From Bacteroidales bacterium (lineage in GTDB: Bacteria > Bacteroidota > Bacteroidia > Bacteroidales > P3): a stretch of DNA of 54,067 nt. The notes beneath the pieces were generated by a model, which worked only from the letters and a program-made list of their open reading frames with translations, did not search any database and was not told the DNA's origin. The stretch lies in the NCBI GenBank assembly GCA_017960475.1, contig JAGCZH010000015.1, forward strand, positions 1 to 54,067, given 5' to 3'. Shown one piece after another: positions 16,505 to 24,433 of this stretch. Position numbers and translations under genes: made by a program. The number at the start of each line of letters is the position of its first letter. Position 1 is the stretch's first letter.

Positions 16505-17742
16505 ACGGCGTCAGTGGTCGGCTCCAATTTGTCGACGGAAAGCACGGTGTCTTTCCGTGTTGACGGAGGGTTGGTATTAGATGGTTCGACATTTTTTTTC
16601 TGTTTCCGCTCCTGCCAGTCGAGCATATAGGCACCGAAAATGGGGAGCAAGAAGAACAACATCATGGCACAGAATCGAGGCCAGCAGTATGCGAAACCGT
16701 TGTCGAAGATGGCTATGTCGCAGAAATTAAGGAAATAGTGACGTATAGGATATATCCACGAGGCACCATAAATTATTGTAGGCATGCTGTCGACAGGGAA
16801 AGAGAATCCGCTGAGAGAGAAACTTATGGCACTGTATATGGCGCTGACGCCCATCGATAGAGGAGGTTCAGGAACACAGCTGGCTATGAAAGCACCCGCA
16901 CATTGCGATGCAGATATTAGAAGGATAGTGTTGACCATCATGAGCAGCCAGCTGCCCTCGAAATTGAAGCCCATAAATCCAAACATAATCAAGTTGGCTA
17001 CAAGGCACAGGAAGGTGTACCATGCTGTATAGGGTAACATTTTGCCAATGAGAGCGTAGAGCTTGTTGCCCTCAGCGTGGCGAAACCAGCTTTTCATGGT
17101 CTTTTTCTGACGTTCACGTGCAATAGAGTAGGCTGTGTGCATGATGGCCAGAAAAGCTATCAGAGCGGGAATCAGTGTGGTCATCAGGTAGTCGCCATAG
17201 TTTATCCATGGGTTGCCGATGGTGCGGGTGTCAAATTCTATAGGTTGGATAAGCCCCATGATTTGTTCCTCGCCGTAGCCTTTCTTTCTCAGCACCTCGC
17301 GCTGGACAGCGCCGCCGGCGAGCATGCCCATGGTGGCGAGTTGCTTATAACTCAGTGTTCCCGCCAGCATATATGCAGAGTTGACATAAAGCACAAAATG
17401 CGGAGCCCGGAACTGTAGCAAGTCGTTATAGGTACCCTGAGGAATCTCATAGAAGGCGAATATCTCACCACGTTGCATGGCTTTGCGAGCCTCAGAGTGG
17501 TTGTTGTAAACAGCGTGAACGGTGACACCTTGGGTGGCGTTAATCTCATGACACATGCGGCGTGACAGGAATGTGCCATCCATATCCACCACACCAACGG
17601 AGAGCCGTGTAGGCTGCCCCTCTTTGGTAATGGTGGCAAAGAAAATGAAGGAAAAGACAATGCCGGCAAAGAGGATGATGAGATACCTCGGCTCGAGCAA
17701 TATCTTTCGCATTTCCCTATGTGTGACCCTGATGACGCCCAT
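16501..17742 (-). CDS. ABC-2 type transporter permease, first copy
   Basis: A 413-residue paralogue of the following gene with the same order: N-terminal helix (about 21-41), extracytoplasmic domain with a DMDGTFLSRRM segment, then several C-terminal helices and a cytosolic basic tail. The WINYGDYLMTTLIPALIAFL and FPVDSMPTIIYGASWIYPIRHYF regions match the ABC2_membrane_3 pattern. It starts 17 nt after the HlyD-family adaptor. Together with the second permease it would form the inner-membrane channel of a tripartite exporter. The substrate is unknown; drugs, lipids or bile compounds are all possible. Confidence 0.9.
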   Translation of the reverse strand: MGVIRVTHREMRKILLEPRYLIILFAGIVFSFIFFATITKEGQPTRLSVGVVDMDGTFLSRRMCHEINATQGVTVHAVYNNHSEARKAMQRGEIFAFYEIPQGTYNDLLQFRAPHFVLYVNSAYMLAGTLSYKQLATMGMLAGGAVQREVLRKKGYGEEQIMGLIQPIEFDTRTIGNPWINYGDYLMTTLIPALIAFLAIMHTAYSIARERQKKTMKSWFRHAEGNKLYALIGKMLPYTAWYTFLCLVANLIMFGFMGFNFEGSWLLMMVNTILLISASQCAGAFIASCVPEPPLSMGVSAIYSAISFSLSGFSFPVDSMPTIIYGASWIYPIRHYFLNFCDIAIFDNGFAYCWPRFCAMMLFFLLPIFGAYMLDWQERKQKKNVEPSNTNPPSTRKDTVLSVDKLEPTTDAV

Positions 17743-17759
17743 TAACTTATGAGATTGGT

Positions 17760-18746
17760 TTATTTTTTCTCAAGAATGGCGGTCATGCCGGGACGCAGAC
17801 CATTGATGTTTTCGTTAGGGACAACCTTGACATCGAAACTTTTCACATCGTATTGCCCTAATGTTTTTGTTGCTCGCCATGTTGCGTAGCTAGCCATAGC
17901 CTTTACGTTGCGCACTTTGGCGTCGAAGGTTTTGTCGCCAAGGGCAGGGATACGTATTTTGACGTTCTCGCCTGATTTGATATCTTGAAGGAGATCTTCG
18001 CGAATACTGAAATTGAACCAGTTGTCGCTATTGTCGAGAATAGAGGCCACAGGAGCTCCGGTGCCTACAAGGTCGCCCATTTTGACATACATCTCCACCA
18101 CTTCGCCGTCGCAAGGCGCGATGATGTAGCTGTCGTCAAGATAGCTTTGCACTTCGGCAACGGCGCCGCCGGCGCGGTTTACGAGAGCCGCTGCCGCGTC
18201 GATGTCCTCACTTTGGGCACCCTCTTTAGCCATAAGATATTGCTGTTCCGCAGCGGCACAGTCGGCTTGGGCGGCACGATATTTGGCGTTGACCTCGTCA
18301 TACTGTTGGGCCGATACCACGCCTTTGTCGTAGAGCCCTTTAACACGGTCGTAGGATTTCTTGTACACCTCCTCGGCGGCTTTAGCTTTCTGCCACACTT
18401 GGTATGCCATCTGTATCTGTTGCTCGCGGGCACCACCTTTAGCCTTGCGGCTTTGTGCGCTGGCCGCAGAGCGTGCAGCCTTGGCCTGCACCATCTTAGC
18501 ATCCACTTGGCGGCTGCTGATATGTGCTATTGTGTCGCCGGCGCGCACCATGTCTCCTTCCTCGACAAAAATCTGGTCGATATGACCAGGAACCATGTTC
18601 GATACACGGTATTCGGTGGCGTCGGCCTCGCCCATAATCATCTCTTTTTGAGGGTGAATGGCAAAAAGGCCCACAAGAGCGACGATTGCCACCGCTGATA
18701 TTACAGCTGCCAATCCAGCGAGTAAAGTTTTATTATTTTCTTTCAT
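17760..18746 (-). CDS. HlyD-family periplasmic adaptor of an efflux system
   Basis: A 328-residue membrane-fusion protein. One N-terminal helix (about 12-29) anchors it in the inner membrane. Then follow the first half of a lipoyl domain (about 45-75, VPGHIDQIFVEEGDMVRAGDTI), an alanine-rich coiled-coil hairpin (about 80-195), the second lipoyl half (IIAPCDGEVVEMYVKMGDLV) and a beta-barrel. It bridges the ABC-2 permeases (17 nt downstream) and the TolC-family channel encoded upstream (134-nt gap). Confidence 0.93.
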   Translation of the reverse strand: MKENNKTLLAGLAAVISAVAIVALVGLFAIHPQKEMIMGEADATEYRVSNMVPGHIDQIFVEEGDMVRAGDTIAHISSRQVDAKMVQAKAARSAASAQSRKAKGGAREQQIQMAYQVWQKAKAAEEVYKKSYDRVKGLYDKGVVSAQQYDEVNAKYRAAQADCAAAEQQYLMAKEGAQSEDIDAAAALVNRAGGAVAEVQSYLDDSYIIAPCDGEVVEMYVKMGDLVGTGAPVASILDNSDNWFNFSIREDLLQDIKSGENVKIRIPALGDKTFDAKVRNVKAMASYATWRATKTLGQYDVKSFDVKVVPNENINGLRPGMTAILEKK

Positions 18747-18880
18747 TATTATAGGTTGAAAAGGTTATAAAGGTTTAAGTGGTCGTTAAGACTTTTTTTA
18801 TCGATAACTAGGTTGAAGGGAATAGTGGGGTGAGAACGTATATGCAGGCGTTCACGAGCATAATAAGCCATCCTGCTCCA

Positions 18881-20350
18881 TCATTTTCCTAAGGCTTTTT
18901 GTAAATATGTGGTATTCATTTCTATCTCTATTTTAGAGTCAAGGACTTCGCTTTTGGCCGAGATCCATGCCGTTTGGGCAGCCATGAGGTCGCTGCTGCT
19001 ACACATTCCAGCCTTGAAACTTTCGTCGGCAAGACGAAGATTCTCCTCGGCTTGTATGAGGTTGCTTGTGGATTGTTCATATTTTTTGAAGGCCAGTTCA
19101 AGCTCGGCTTTGACTTTATTGACCTGGAGTTCAATCATTTCCTGAGCCTCCTCGATTTGGTATGCGATCTCGCGGCGTTTAGCTTTGGCGGCTTTCACTG
19201 AATAAATGGCACCAGGGTGAAGAATAGGAATGTTGACAGCGACGCCAGCCATCCATGTGCCGCCCCATTCATTTTGGAAACCATTGAATAAATTGGGATT
19301 AGAGAAAAGATATCCACCAGTAAAGGCAATGTTGGGTTTCAGAGAGGCGGCGGCGATGCGTACTCCTTGACGAGCCACACTGTCGCTAATGCGGAGCATT
19401 TTCATTTCGCTGCGGTTTTGCCAAACATCATTCATATCAATGCTTTCCTCGCTGTAGTTGGTCAATGTTGGAGCGGCCTCAGCGACATCGAAATCGCTGT
19501 CGAGTGGCATTCCACAACGTTGAGCCAAAAGCATTTTTGCAAGGACTAGGCCGTTGCTGGCTTTTGTCAGCGACATCTGTGCCTCGTTGAGTTTTACACG
19601 CACCTTTGCCAAGTCGCCTTTAGTAGCCATTTCCGCTTCCATCAGAGCTTCAACGTTTTTGTTGAGAGAGTCAAGCAGAGCGGCATAGTTTTCGGCCAGT
19701 TCTTTTTTGTGTTTCACGCTGATCACCTGCCAGTAGGCCTCGTCGACGGCGATAAGTGTCTCTTCGCGTTTTTTGTCGTATTCAATGCCCGAAAGGTGGT
19801 TAAGGTAACGTGCCGTTTTGTAAAGAGCCAGCAGTCTGCCGCCGAGATAGATAGGCTGAGTCAGAGTTACAACACCAAAGGTTGTGTTGCGAGTGTCAGT
19901 CTCCAAACTGTTGCAAATATCCTGTCCCACGCCGTTCAGCGTGCCGCTGAAGTTAGTGTTGTTAAGAATGTTTGATAGAGCGTCGCCTATGAGGTCGCCA
20001 ACGAGAGGTATTGTTGATGTCTCCTCACGAATGACTTGATCGATACCATCTTGAACGTTGTTGCCCAAATTGTTGAGACGGTCTTTTTGGTCCTCGCTGA
20101 GCAGTTGGACACTTTTCTCCATCCAAGTGTATCCTCCAGTGGCGCCTATCTTTGGCAGCATTTGCCATAGAGCCGCTTTCTGAAGGCTTTCGTTCTCAAT
20201 TCGTTTCTCTTCCGACATTTTAAGACCTTTGTTAGCTTCAAGAGCTTTTTGACGGCATTGTTCCAACGTCAAAGTCTCTTGAGCACAAAGATCACACAAA
20301 AAAGATGAAATCAAAAGTAATAATATGAGGTTTCGTTTCATAGGTTTCAC
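18881..20350 (-). CDS. TolC-family outer-membrane efflux protein
   Basis: A 489-residue protein with a signal peptide (MKPMKRNLILLLLISSFLCDLCAQ) followed by two outer-membrane efflux repeats rich in long alpha helices (LTLEQCRQKALEANKGL at the start is the usual opening). An insertion at about 85-140 (VQLLSEDQKDRLNNLGN ... GVGQDICNSLE) lies in the first beta-barrel loop region. It forms the outer-membrane duct of the tripartite exporter and is the first gene of the minus-strand unit. A candidate -7 element lies at 20469-20476. Confidence 0.93.
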   Translation of the reverse strand: MKPMKRNLILLLLISSFLCDLCAQETLTLEQCRQKALEANKGLKMSEEKRIENESLQKAALWQMLPKIGATGGYTWMEKSVQLLSEDQKDRLNNLGNNVQDGIDQVIREETSTIPLVGDLIGDALSNILNNTNFSGTLNGVGQDICNSLETDTRNTTFGVVTLTQPIYLGGRLLALYKTARYLNHLSGIEYDKKREETLIAVDEAYWQVISVKHKKELAENYAALLDSLNKNVEALMEAEMATKGDLAKVRVKLNEAQMSLTKASNGLVLAKMLLAQRCGMPLDSDFDVAEAAPTLTNYSEESIDMNDVWQNRSEMKMLRISDSVARQGVRIAAASLKPNIAFTGGYLFSNPNLFNGFQNEWGGTWMAGVAVNIPILHPGAIYSVKAAKAKRREIAYQIEEAQEMIELQVNKVKAELELAFKKYEQSTSNLIQAEENLRLADESFKAGMCSSSDLMAAQTAWISAKSEVLDSKIEIEMNTTYLQKALGK

Positions 20351-20468
20351 GAGTTACGTAAAAACGTTGTTTTTGACAAATTCATAGAATGAATAGATGA
20401 CGAAAATGAAATATATCTATTTAATTATTAATTACTTGATGCGGCTTTTCTTTGATAGATTTAGATTG

Positions 20469-20476
20469 CAAAAATA
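20469..20476 (-). promoter_or_regulatory. Candidate -7 element for the tolC efflux operon
   Basis: The minus strand reads TATTTTTG, matching TAnnTTTG, about 119 nt upstream of the tolC start. The expected -33 TTTG is not seen at 19-21 bp, which would fit a promoter that needs an activator such as the operon's LytTR regulator. That link is inference. Confidence 0.35.
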
Positions 20477-20685
20477 ATTTCTTTTTATATTATAACATAA
20501 TTACAGCATTCCAAATTGGAGTAAAGAGTAACCGAAATGTTAAAAAAAGTGTTTCAAGAGTAGAAAACCCAATTTGAAACAAGTGTACGCAAGTATTTTT
20601 TCATTATAGTGTATCCGTCGACCCATACTCATCCCTTTTGATTGGTACAATTGCACCGTCGGCTGCTATTATTCAATAATATTAT

Positions 20686-20714
20686 GCCCTGACTCAACTT
20701 GTTTGAGTCAGGGC
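20686..20714 (-). terminator. Terminator downstream of manA
   Basis: GCCCTGACTCAA (20686-20697) and TTGAGTCAGGGC (20703-20714) pair perfectly over 12 bp with a 5-nt loop, 38 nt after the manA stop codon. The minus-strand side continues into AT-rich ATAATATTATT rather than a pure T-run. Confidence 0.75.
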
Positions 20715-20751
20715 TAATTGTTTGATAAAATGTTTATCGATAAAAACTATA

Positions 20752-21795
20752 TTATTCTTTGCCGAATTGTGCCACCCAGTCGAAGTCGTTGGCATGATTT
20801 ATGCTTTTGTCTTTCCATAGTGTGGGGTCGACATATATCTCTAGCATCTTGGCAGGACCTTCGCAGAACAGTTCCACAGTGTCGGCGACAGCGGGCACCA
20901 ACACGCATTCACCTGCATGAATCGGACAGATTGTGTCGAGACATTTCACTGCGGCCAGGCCTTCGGTGCAGAGGTATACAACGAAAGAGTCGAGCTGAGC
21001 GAAATTTTTCCGCATGGCTTTGTCTAAGGCTATCAGGTTGGTAGTGAAATAGGGGCATTGTGCCAGTTCTACCGTGCTGTTGGTCTTGTAGTTGTAATGG
21101 GTTCGACAGTCTGCGGCAGGGGAGAAGTCAATGGCATCGAGAGCCTCGGTGGTGTGCAGTTGGCGCATTTTGCCGTCAGCGTCAAGCCGATTATAGTCAT
21201 AGATTCTGTAAGTTGTATCACTAGACTGTTGTATCTCGGCAAGAAGCAATCCCTTGCCCAAAGCATGTATTCGGCCGGCTGGGATGAAAAAAACATCGCC
21301 TTTTTCGGGTCTTTCTATATGGAGAGCCTCCTCTAGTTTGCCAAGGGAAAGGATTTTCTCGTATTCGTCGCGGGTGATATCTGTTTTGAATCCGTCGACA
21401 ATTTCGGCGCCTTTTTCAGCTTCCATGATGTACCACATCTCGGTCTTGCCGTTGTCGAGTCCTCTACTATGGGCTAGCTCATCGTCGGGGTGTACTTGTA
21501 TGGAGAGCTTGTCATTGGCATCGATAATCTTTATCAAGAGAGGAAAGTCGTTGCCGAAATGGCGGTAGTTTTCCTCGCCTATTAGGTCGCCCATGTATAC
21601 CTCCAGCGCCTCATTGATGGTGTTGTCCTTAAGGAATCCGTTGCTGATGACCGACTCATTGTCTTTGACGGCTGAGAGTGCCCACATTTCACCGCAGTTG
21701 GACAGGGGCTTGTAGTCGAAACCCAAGGTCGCTATTTTGTTGCCTCCCCATATTTTGTTTTTGAAGAGGGGCATGAATTTCATAGGATATAGCAT
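20752..21795 (-). CDS. manA: Mannose-6-phosphate isomerase, class I
   Basis: Interconverts mannose-6-phosphate and fructose-6-phosphate, a zinc enzyme linking mannose use and GDP-sugar synthesis to glycolysis. The cupin core shows the zinc ligands in IQVHPDDELAH and the KTEMWYI stretch, and VFFIPAGRIHALGKGLLLAEIQQSSDTTYRIYD is typical of the type I enzyme. I prefer ATG 21795 (MLYPMKF); an ATG three codons upstream at 21804 is equally open. About 347 residues is slightly longer than the short Bacteroidota form. It follows the thioredoxin-like gene by about 45 nt and ends at a strong hairpin. Confidence 0.94.
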   Translation of the reverse strand: MLYPMKFMPLFKNKIWGGNKIATLGFDYKPLSNCGEMWALSAVKDNESVISNGFLKDNTINEALEVYMGDLIGEENYRHFGNDFPLLIKIIDANDKLSIQVHPDDELAHSRGLDNGKTEMWYIMEAEKGAEIVDGFKTDITRDEYEKILSLGKLEEALHIERPEKGDVFFIPAGRIHALGKGLLLAEIQQSSDTTYRIYDYNRLDADGKMRQLHTTEALDAIDFSPAADCRTHYNYKTNSTVELAQCPYFTTNLIALDKAMRKNFAQLDSFVVYLCTEGLAAVKCLDTICPIHAGECVLVPAVADTVELFCEGPAKMLEIYVDPTLWKDKSINHANDFDWVAQFGKE

Positions 21796-21848
21796 CGTTT
21801 CCATGGTGCAGGACGTTTTTGGGGAGGGCGGAATATATGTTGTTTTCG

Positions 21849-22778
21849 TTATTTAACCACATTTTTTATTTCCCATAGCTCTGGATCTCGCGCTACAATG
21901 CGACGTTCTTTGTCTACAATTAATAGATAGGGAATGTGGTCTATTTTCAATGTTTGGATGCAGGGGGCATCCCATTCTTTTTTGTCGTTGTCTATATTAA
22001 TGGTTGTCAGCTTGTGTTGAGGCCATTCCTGGCTGACTTTATTACGCAGGCTGTTGCATTGGGTGCACCAGGAGGCTCCTATCAGAATAAAATTGAAGGT
22101 GCTGTTTGACAACATGGTGTCTATTTTACACCAATTGTTTTTGTTGTCAAAATAATTAAAGGCGGGCAGTAAATCGCCATCGGTGACAGGAATTATTGTC
22201 GACAGATTCTTGGCCAGTTTGCGACCATGGTAGCTTTTGGCGGCATCACCTGCAAGGTTTTGAACCAACTCGATTAAGGTCCCTTTGTCTACGGATTTTA
22301 CCAGATATTGGTCAATAAGATATGGGGTGATTATAGACATGGGGTTCTGTCTGGCGTATTGTGTGATACACTCGACAGGTGGTTTGTATTGGTCACATTG
22401 CTCAAGGAGATAACGTAACAAACTGTTGGATCGCGAACCTGTTATCGGTGAGGCTTCAGGATTCTGTTGGTTGTATTTAATTGTAATATTGTTGTTTTCA
22501 ATGAAGAAAGGTAACGGTTTTGGCGTCAGCGATGTCTTTATCTCTGCATAGCATGGTTGCTGGACGCTGCCCTCAAAGACATACTGGTTATCTACAATTC
22601 TGCTTTTTATTGTGCGTGCCGTCATGTCGTTGTCGTATATAAGCAGAACCATGCGACATTTGTCTTCAGGTCCTGTCTCTACAACAACCCGGAATGTTTG
22701 CGCCGAACTGTACGAAATCAATAACACGAAAACTGGCAGAAGAATTATTCTTGCCATCTTGCGTAGAGTTTCCTGCAT
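21849..22778 (-). CDS. Exported thioredoxin-like protein
   Basis: A 309-residue protein with an N-terminal signal peptide (MARIILLPVFVLLISYSSAQ, from the second Met at 22757) and an N-terminal beta-rich part similar to DUF4369. The C-terminal third has a thioredoxin fold with the active-site pair WCTQC in LIGASWCTQCNSL and the cis-Pro segment DHIPYLLIVD. Such proteins act as periplasmic thiol-disulfide oxidoreductases in Bacteroidota (TlpA/ResA-like). The CTQC dipeptide between the cysteines is unusual compared with CGPC or CxPC. It lies 6 nt after a small lipoprotein gene and upstream of manA. Confidence 0.85.
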   Translation of the reverse strand: MQETLRKMARIILLPVFVLLISYSSAQTFRVVVETGPEDKCRMVLLIYDNDMTARTIKSRIVDNQYVFEGSVQQPCYAEIKTSLTPKPLPFFIENNNITIKYNQQNPEASPITGSRSNSLLRYLLEQCDQYKPPVECITQYARQNPMSIITPYLIDQYLVKSVDKGTLIELVQNLAGDAAKSYHGRKLAKNLSTIIPVTDGDLLPAFNYFDNKNNWCKIDTMLSNSTFNFILIGASWCTQCNSLRNKVSQEWPQHKLTTINIDNDKKEWDAPCIQTLKIDHIPYLLIVDKERRIVARDPELWEIKNVVK

Positions 22779-22784
22779 ATTCTT

Positions 22785-22982
22785 TTAGTAGGAGCGGTAG
22801 GTGGCGCTGTTGCGTTTGTTGTTGCCACGCACCCGGTAGTTGTGGTTTATGCGTTTTGAGTTCTTGCTTTTGGAACTGTACATCGTCTCAGATGATGATT
22901 TGCATGATGTGAACGAACCGCAGACTCCTACCAGCCCTACCAGCAGAAGTATTCCTAACAATATTCTTATAGCTTTCTTCAT
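22785..22982 (-). CDS. Small predicted lipoprotein
   Basis: A 65-residue protein. The hydrophobic N-terminus (IRILLGILLLVGLVGVCGSF) ends in a FTSC lipobox, so the mature part would be a basic 38-residue serine/asparagine/arginine-rich peptide with no recognised domain. Such short basic lipoproteins are frequent in Bacteroidota and largely uncharacterised. It is the first gene before the thioredoxin-like gene (6-nt gap). A plausible promoter is at 23117-23147, which would give a leader of about 128 nt. Confidence 0.65.
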   Translation of the reverse strand: MKKAIRILLGILLLVGLVGVCGSFTSCKSSSETMYSSKSKNSKRINHNYRVRGNNKRNSATYRSY

Positions 22983-23116
22983 GTTGTTGTGTATTGTGGT
23001 TTGTCTCTTTAGGGAGAAAAAAAAGACTATTATAAATCGAAATAATAATATATTTTATTAATATATAATATTTTATAACAGAAAATATAGTTGCCTTTCT
23101 GTAATAAATGCAACTA

Positions 23117-23147
23117 CAAAAATAAGAAAAATGTTTTATACTGCAAT
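23117..23147 (-). promoter_or_regulatory. Promoter for the small lipoprotein / thioredoxin-like / manA unit
   Basis: On the minus strand ATTG (23147-23144), 19 bp, then TATTTTTG (23124-23117) fit the Bacteroidota consensus with one change in the -33 box. Transcription would start near 23110. Confidence 0.55.
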
Positions 23148-23182
23148 TTTTTCATTCATTCAAAAATTCTTTCATTTTTTTC

Positions 23183-23209
23183 TTTGTCTCATAATTATAT
23201 GTATATTTG
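23183..23209 (+). promoter_or_regulatory. Promoter for the flavin reductase / rubrerythrin pair
   Basis: TATATTTG (23202-23209) is a full -7 match. A TTTG at 23183-23186 is present, but the spacing of 15 bp is shorter than the usual 19. The leader to the ATG at 23281 would be about 65 nt. Confidence 0.5.
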
Positions 23210-23280
23210 CAATAGAATGAATTTTCGGCTCTTTTATTCAAAATGTTGAAAACAATACTTTAACACTCAAAAATCAATCT

Positions 23281-23745
23281 ATGGCAGACCCTATTTTCAA
23301 TCTTACCCATGGTCTCTATGTGCTCACTACCAAACTGGGTCCAAAGGACAACGGCTGTATTATCGACGCTGTCATGCAGATGACCGCTGTGCCACAACGC
23401 ATTGCTATCGGCGTGCAGAAACGCAACCTCACCAATGGTATGATTCAGGCCGCCGGTATTTTCAATCTGAGTGTCCTCACAACAGAGACACCTCAGTCTG
23501 TATTCAAACATTTTGGTATGCAGAGTGGCCGAGACGTCAACAAGTTTGAAAATTGCGAGGAGGAATACCGTAGTAGCAACGGATTGCTCTATATACCTAA
23601 ATATACCAACGCTTTCCTGAGTTGCAAGGTGGAAAAGGCGATAGATATGGACACTCATACTCTGTTTATCGGTGTGGTCACGGAAAGCAAAATCCTCGGC
23701 GAGCTCCGAGGTATCACCTATAACGAGTATCGTGAGAATAAATAA
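23281..23745 (+). CDS. Flavin reductase family protein
   Basis: A 154-residue FMN-binding split-barrel protein of the flavin reductase-like family (KLGPKDNGCIIDAVMQMTAVP and IAIGVQKRNLTNGMIQAAGIFNLSVL are typical). Relatives in anaerobes transfer electrons as flavoredoxin-like partners, and some are fused to a rubredoxin domain. Here the rubredoxin centre is on the next gene, a reverse rubrerythrin 82 nt downstream. It is therefore a reasonable candidate electron donor for peroxide reduction, though this is inferred from context. Confidence 0.88.
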   Translation: MADPIFNLTHGLYVLTTKLGPKDNGCIIDAVMQMTAVPQRIAIGVQKRNLTNGMIQAAGIFNLSVLTTETPQSVFKHFGMQSGRDVNKFENCEEEYRSSNGLLYIPKYTNAFLSCKVEKAIDMDTHTLFIGVVTESKILGELRGITYNEYRENK

Positions 23746-23827
23746 CTGGTAAAAAGAGAATCGCTTGACCAGTTGCAACTGTTATTGTAACAATTATTTT
23801 ATTATTAACATCATAAAACTAAATGTA

Positions 23828-24373
23828 ATGAGTAAAAAATTTATCTGCCCCGTATGCGGTTATGTCTACGAGGGTGACGAAATGCCCGAAAAATGCCCTA
23901 TCTGTGGCAAACCTATGCAGGAAGTTGTCGAAGACACCAAGACTTGGGCTGCTGAACATATCGTCGGTGTTGCACAGGGTGCACCTGAAGACATTATGAT
24001 GGATCTTCGCGCCAATTTTGAAGGTGAGTGCAAGGAGGTCGGTATGTATCTCGCTATGGCTCGAGTGGCTCATCGCGAGGGTTACCCCGAAATCGGTCTC
24101 TACTGGGAAAAGGCTGCTTTCGAAGAGGCTGAGCATGCCGCTAAGTTCGCCGAACTGCTCGGAGAGGTTCTCACCGACAGCACAGCCAAGAACCTCAAAA
24201 TGCGTGTTGACGCTGAATATGGTGCCACTGCTGGCAAGACGGACCTCGCTAAACGTGCCAAGGCTCTCAACCTCGATGCCATTCACGACACAGTTCATGA
24301 GATGGCTCGCGACGAGGCTCGCCACGGCAAGGCTCTCGAAGGTCTTTACAAACGTTATTTCGAAGGGAAATAA
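23828..24373 (+). CDS. Reverse rubrerythrin (peroxide-reducing)
   Basis: Rubrerythrins reduce hydrogen peroxide (and indirectly oxygen) in anaerobes. The 181-residue protein begins with a rubredoxin-like Fe(Cys)4 centre (Cys7, Cys10, Cys23, Cys26) and continues with a ferritin-like four-helix bundle whose glutamates and histidines bind the diiron site ([34 protein letters not shown]). Rubredoxin before the diiron domain is the reverse order. The ATG at 23828 is chosen because the rubredoxin motif begins six residues later; upstream in-frame codons encode no conserved sequence. A terminator follows at 24395-24423. Confidence 0.93.
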   Translation: MSKKFICPVCGYVYEGDEMPEKCPICGKPMQEVVEDTKTWAAEHIVGVAQGAPEDIMMDLRANFEGECKEVGMYLAMARVAHREGYPEIGLYWEKAAFEEAEHAAKFAELLGEVLTDSTAKNLKMRVDAEYGATAGKTDLAKRAKALNLDAIHDTVHEMARDEARHGKALEGLYKRYFEGK

Positions 24374-24394
24374 TAATTCCTTTGCCGAAAATGA

Positions 24395-24423
24395 GAAAAG
24401 AGAGTCCATTGGGCTCTCTTTTC
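24395..24423. terminator. Terminator between rubrerythrin and the CoA-transferase
   Basis: GAAAAGAGAG (24395-24404) pairs with CTCTCTTTTC (24414-24423) over 10 bp around a 9-nt loop; on plus it ends in a T-rich arm. It sits between convergent genes. Confidence 0.75.
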
Positions 24424-24433
24424 TCCATTTTAT

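Larger units (their letters stand above)
20351..20751. other. Intergenic region between manA and tolC
   Basis: About 400 nt with no credible gene. It contains the manA terminator (20686-20714) and, on the minus strand, a -7-like TATTTTTG upstream of tolC (20469-20476). The middle part is AT-rich and I see no RNA structure in it beyond these. A regulatory site for the LytTR protein could be here, but no direct repeat pair stands out to me. Confidence 0.5.
22983..23280. other. Divergent promoter region, very AT-rich
   Basis: About 300 nt between a minus-strand lipoprotein gene and the plus-strand flavin reductase. It carries one candidate promoter in each direction (23117-23147 minus, 23183-23209 plus) and a 7-bp TAGTTGC/GCAACTA hairpin at 23088-23116. 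I see no other gene in it. Confidence 0.55.
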
